64,000 nt of DNA, taken from positions 1 to 64,000 of the forward strand of contig JAETNO010000002.1 in NCBI GenBank assembly GCA_021768245.1. The letters run 5' to 3'. Positions 61,814 to 64,000 of the stretch are shown here, piece after piece. A program made the position numbers and the translations under genes. Positions within the stretch are counted from its first letter, which is position 1. Each line of letters opens with the position of its first letter. Under the pieces are notes generated by a model. That model saw only the letters and a list, made by a program, of their open reading frames with translations. It ran no database searches and had not been told where the DNA came from. Origin of the DNA: Bacteroidaceae bacterium. GTDB taxonomy: Bacteria; Bacteroidota; Bacteroidia; Bacteroidales; Muribaculaceae.

Positions 61814-63679
61814 CTAATGCTTCTTGGTGTCGGCATATTGTATGGTATTGGATGTCAGCATCCTCCGTTCCATATCTTTTCTGTTGCCTTCAGGTATGAA
61901 TCCCCTGAGATAGCGTTCCATCACGAGAGAGCCGATGGGCACACCGTAGGTTGCACCGAATCCGGCATTTTCGACATAGACAGCCACTGCGATTTTGGGG
62001 TCGTTGTATGGAGCGAAACCCATGAAGGCGGAGTGGTCACGTCCGTGGGGGTTCTGGGCCGTACCGGTTTTGCCACATACTTCTATGTCAGGGAGGTTGG
62101 CTGCGCGGCATGTGCCGCCGGTCACCGCCATTCTCATGCCTTCCGCGATATCATTATACCAATGGGCGGCGATTGTCGGGTCGTGTCGCTCAAGATATTG
62201 CGCCGGCACAACCGTGTCTTGTATCTCCTTGACTACGTGTGGGGTGATGTAGTGGCCCCTGTTTGCTATCGTAGCACACAGATTGGCTATCTGGAGTGGA
62301 GTGGCAAGAATCTCGCCCTGACCGATAGCCACAGAGATGATGGTGTTGGCACTCCAATGGCCGGCGCCATACCATTTATTATAGAAATCCACGTTAGGGA
62401 TAAAGCCTCTGTATTCTCCTGGAAGGTCGATTCCGAGTTTATATCCATAACCCATCGAGACCATGTGTTTCTTCCAAATATCGAAAGCGTTGGCCGAAGA
62501 GCCGTATTTGCCTCGCTTGTCAATCATCGCTTTGAATCCCCAGCAGAAATATGCGTTGCACGATGTCTGCAAGGCTGGCTTTAGTGGGAGGGGAGAACCG
62601 TGGCCATGGCAGCCGACGCGCAATCCTCCCGATATGAATCCATGATAGCAGGGGAACAGTGTGCCGGTAGTGATTATGCCCTCCTCGAGGAGAATCAATC
62701 CTTGAGTCGGTTTAAACGTTGAACCAGGTGGATAAGTGGCCTGAATAGCGCGGTTGAACAATGGTTTGTCGAGGTCGGCCATCATTTTATTGTAGTTGGC
62801 TCCTCGTTCACGACCGATAAGGAGGCTTGGGTCGTAGGAGGGGGCCGACACTAGACATAGTATTTCGCCTGTCGAAGGCTCGATGGCTACTACAGCGCCT
62901 TTCTTGTTCATCATCAGGGACTCCGCATATTGTTGAAGCTCGATGTTGAGGGAAAGTTTTATGTTTTTACCCGCTACAGCGTCGCGGTCGAGGGCACCCT
63001 CTTCATAACGTCCCTGGATGCGTCCCAAAGCGTCGCGCATCAAGACCTCGGCCCCTTTTGTGCCCCTTAGGAATTCTTCATAGGTATGCTCGACGCCGAT
63101 GTCTCCGATATAGTCCCCGGGCATGTAGTAGGGGTCTTTGTCGATGTCTTTCTGAGAGACTTCGCGTATATTTCCGAGTACGTTTGCGGCTGATTTATAA
63201 TTATATTCGCGAAGGATTCTTTTTTGGATGTAGAACCCTGGGAAGCGGTAGAGTTTTTCCTGGAGGCGTCCGTACTCCTCGGCTGTCAGGTGGGTCAGCA
63301 GCTTCTGTGGGGAGTATGAAGAGTATCCCGGATTGCGGCGTTTGTCTTTCATGTCAACGATGCGCTTTCTGAGATCCTCGGGGGTGATGTTGAGTGCGCG
63401 GCAAAAGTCAAGAGTGTCAAACTCTTTAACGTCGCGTGGAATCATCATCACGTCGTAGGCCGGTTGGTTGTATACGACGAGACGCCCGTCGCGGTCATAG
63501 ATTATGCCGCGCGACGGATAAACGGCCTTGCGCAGAAATGCGTTTGAGTCGGCGAATTCCTTATATTTGGAGTCAAGAACCTGGAGACTGACAAGGCGCG
63601 CAATATATATCAAGGCGATAATCACGATGAAACCGCCTATAACATAACGCCGTTTTTCGAGATTATAGTCTTTTCTCAC
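61814..63679 (-). CDS. mrdA: PBP2 (MrdA), peptidoglycan transpeptidase
   Basis: A 621-aa class B penicillin-binding protein. An N-terminal membrane anchor (about 10-30), then the pedestal domain and transpeptidase motifs: STFK in YPPGSTFKPTQGLI (about 324), SCN in LQTSCNAYFCWG and KTGT in VCGKTGTAQNPHG. It starts at GTG 63679, overlapping mreD by 17 nt, so it is translationally coupled. Rod-shape partner of RodA. Confidence 0.96.
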   Translation of the reverse strand: MRKDYNLEKRRYVIGGFIVIIALIYIARLVSLQVLDSKYKEFADSNAFLRKAVYPSRGIIYDRDGRLVVYNQPAYDVMMIPRDVKEFDTLDFCRALNITPEDLRKRIVDMKDKRRNPGYSSYSPQKLLTHLTAEEYGRLQEKLYRFPGFYIQKRILREYNYKSAANVLGNIREVSQKDIDKDPYYMPGDYIGDIGVEHTYEEFLRGTKGAEVLMRDALGRIQGRYEEGALDRDAVAGKNIKLSLNIELQQYAESLMMNKKGAVVAIEPSTGEILCLVSAPSYDPSLLIGRERGANYNKMMADLDKPLFNRAIQATYPPGSTFKPTQGLILLEEGIITTGTLFPCYHGFISGGLRVGCHGHGSPLPLKPALQTSCNAYFCWGFKAMIDKRGKYGSSANAFDIWKKHMVSMGYGYKLGIDLPGEYRGFIPNVDFYNKWYGAGHWSANTIISVAIGQGEILATPLQIANLCATIANRGHYITPHVVKEIQDTVVPAQYLERHDPTIAAHWYNDIAEGMRMAVTGGTCRAANLPDIEVCGKTGTAQNPHGRDHSAFMGFAPYNDPKIAVAVYVENAGFGATYGVPIGSLVMERYLRGFIPEGNRKDMERRMLTSNTIQYADTKKH

Positions 63680-64000
63680 TTCGTGGTGTCATAAAGCTGT
63701 CAATACCAACCATAATTGCCATTGAGAGAATAGTACTGAATACAATGAGAAGCAATAATCTGATTGGATTGAAGAAGGTAAATGCTTCGATTAAGAATAT
63801 TAAGGCACAATAGAGGAGGATCATTGTCAACAGATACTTCAGATAGGAAGCGGTCCCGAGTGTGTACATTGACGGTTCGGGACGGGGCAGGTCTTCCTCG
63901 CGTGGCACATAGAGCCGCAGAATGGGTTTCCTTGCCATTGCAAGGACAGTGCAGGCAAGGGTGTTCATCCCATAGGTATCGGAAAATATGTCGACAATAA
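63663..64000 (-). CDS. mreD: MreD, rod shape-determining protein (5' end beyond the window)
   Basis: The visible C-terminal ~112 residues include VDIFSDTYGMNTLACTVLAM, which matches the MreD helix 'hxDhxxxxPhGhxxh', then LRLYVPREEDLPRPEPS and three hydrophobic helices. The frame runs past ATG 63968 to the window edge, so the true start lies outside. The order mreD-mrdA-rodA is standard. Confidence 0.85.
   Translation of the reverse strand, partial: IVDIFSDTYGMNTLACTVLAMARKPILRLYVPREEDLPRPEPSMYTLGTASYLKYLLTMILLYCALIFLIEAFTFFNPIRLLLLIVFSTILSMAIMVGIDSFMTPRSEKRL

Noticed and set aside
61817..62584. 255-codon plus-strand frame opposite mrdA
   Set aside because: Antisense shadow of the PBP2 transpeptidase region; length is due to codon bias on the coding strand.

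Overview
The window looks like a chromosome segment of a gut Bacteroidales, probably Muribaculaceae-like (order confident, family inferred). Many genes and both tRNAs are preceded by the Bacteroidetes promoter -7 box TAnnTTTG, in the best cases with TTTG about 20 bp upstream. The content fits: Kdo-lipid A assembly, TonB C-terminal domains, CarboxypepD-like domains, a protein with a type IX-like tail, bifunctional HisB, and a clpP-clpX-recQ block. No rRNA, CRISPR array, complete insertion sequence or prophage is visible.

Layout. Positions 1-8650 are an accessory zone: a PfkB sugar kinase, tRNA-Leu(CAA), then a scarred region. The scars are a truncated relaxase, a frameshifted GNAT toxin-like gene with its small partner, a transposase tail, and two families of imperfect direct repeats (108 bp and 42 bp) that sit in front of different genes. 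This zone also holds a Crp/Fnr regulator and two secreted TonB-domain proteins. Positions 8729-13310 are ordinary genes (acyltransferase, inositol-phosphatase-like, gamma-carbonic-anhydrase-like, Xaa-Pro aminopeptidase).

Positions 13642-23571 are the most unusual part: a leftward run of 14 tightly packed, often 4-nt-overlapping genes. It starts with a short radical SAM enzyme. Next come two proteins that share an identical 55-residue Cys-rich N-terminus, placed ahead of an internal signal-peptide-like segment. One of these carries three TonB C-terminal domains, the other a CarboxypepD-like domain. The rest are mostly unrecognised envelope proteins, including three paralogous two-helix membrane proteins, one fused to an Imm32-like domain. 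Upstream is a perfect 48-bp palindrome containing TGTGA-N6-TCACA, over the expected -33 region of the operon.

Positions 23722-29404 are a histidine operon hisG-D-C-B-H-A, without hisF or hisIE. Positions 29453-39287 are an LPS cluster: waaA, a LpxL-like acyltransferase, kdsB, GT90, GT9, two LtaS-like phosphotransferases and a glycosyltransferase. Positions 39323-64000 are housekeeping: tsaC, carboxynorspermidine-dehydrogenase-like, BI-1, argS, NDH-2, ftsE, recQ, clpX, clpP, a CotH/lamin-tail surface protein, a SpoU methylase, rplU-rpmA, tRNA-Pro(GGG), an AI-2E-family protein, an MFS transporter, and the rod genes rodA, mrdA and a partial mreD.

All assignments are read by eye from translations and motifs. 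Percent identities are hand counts.
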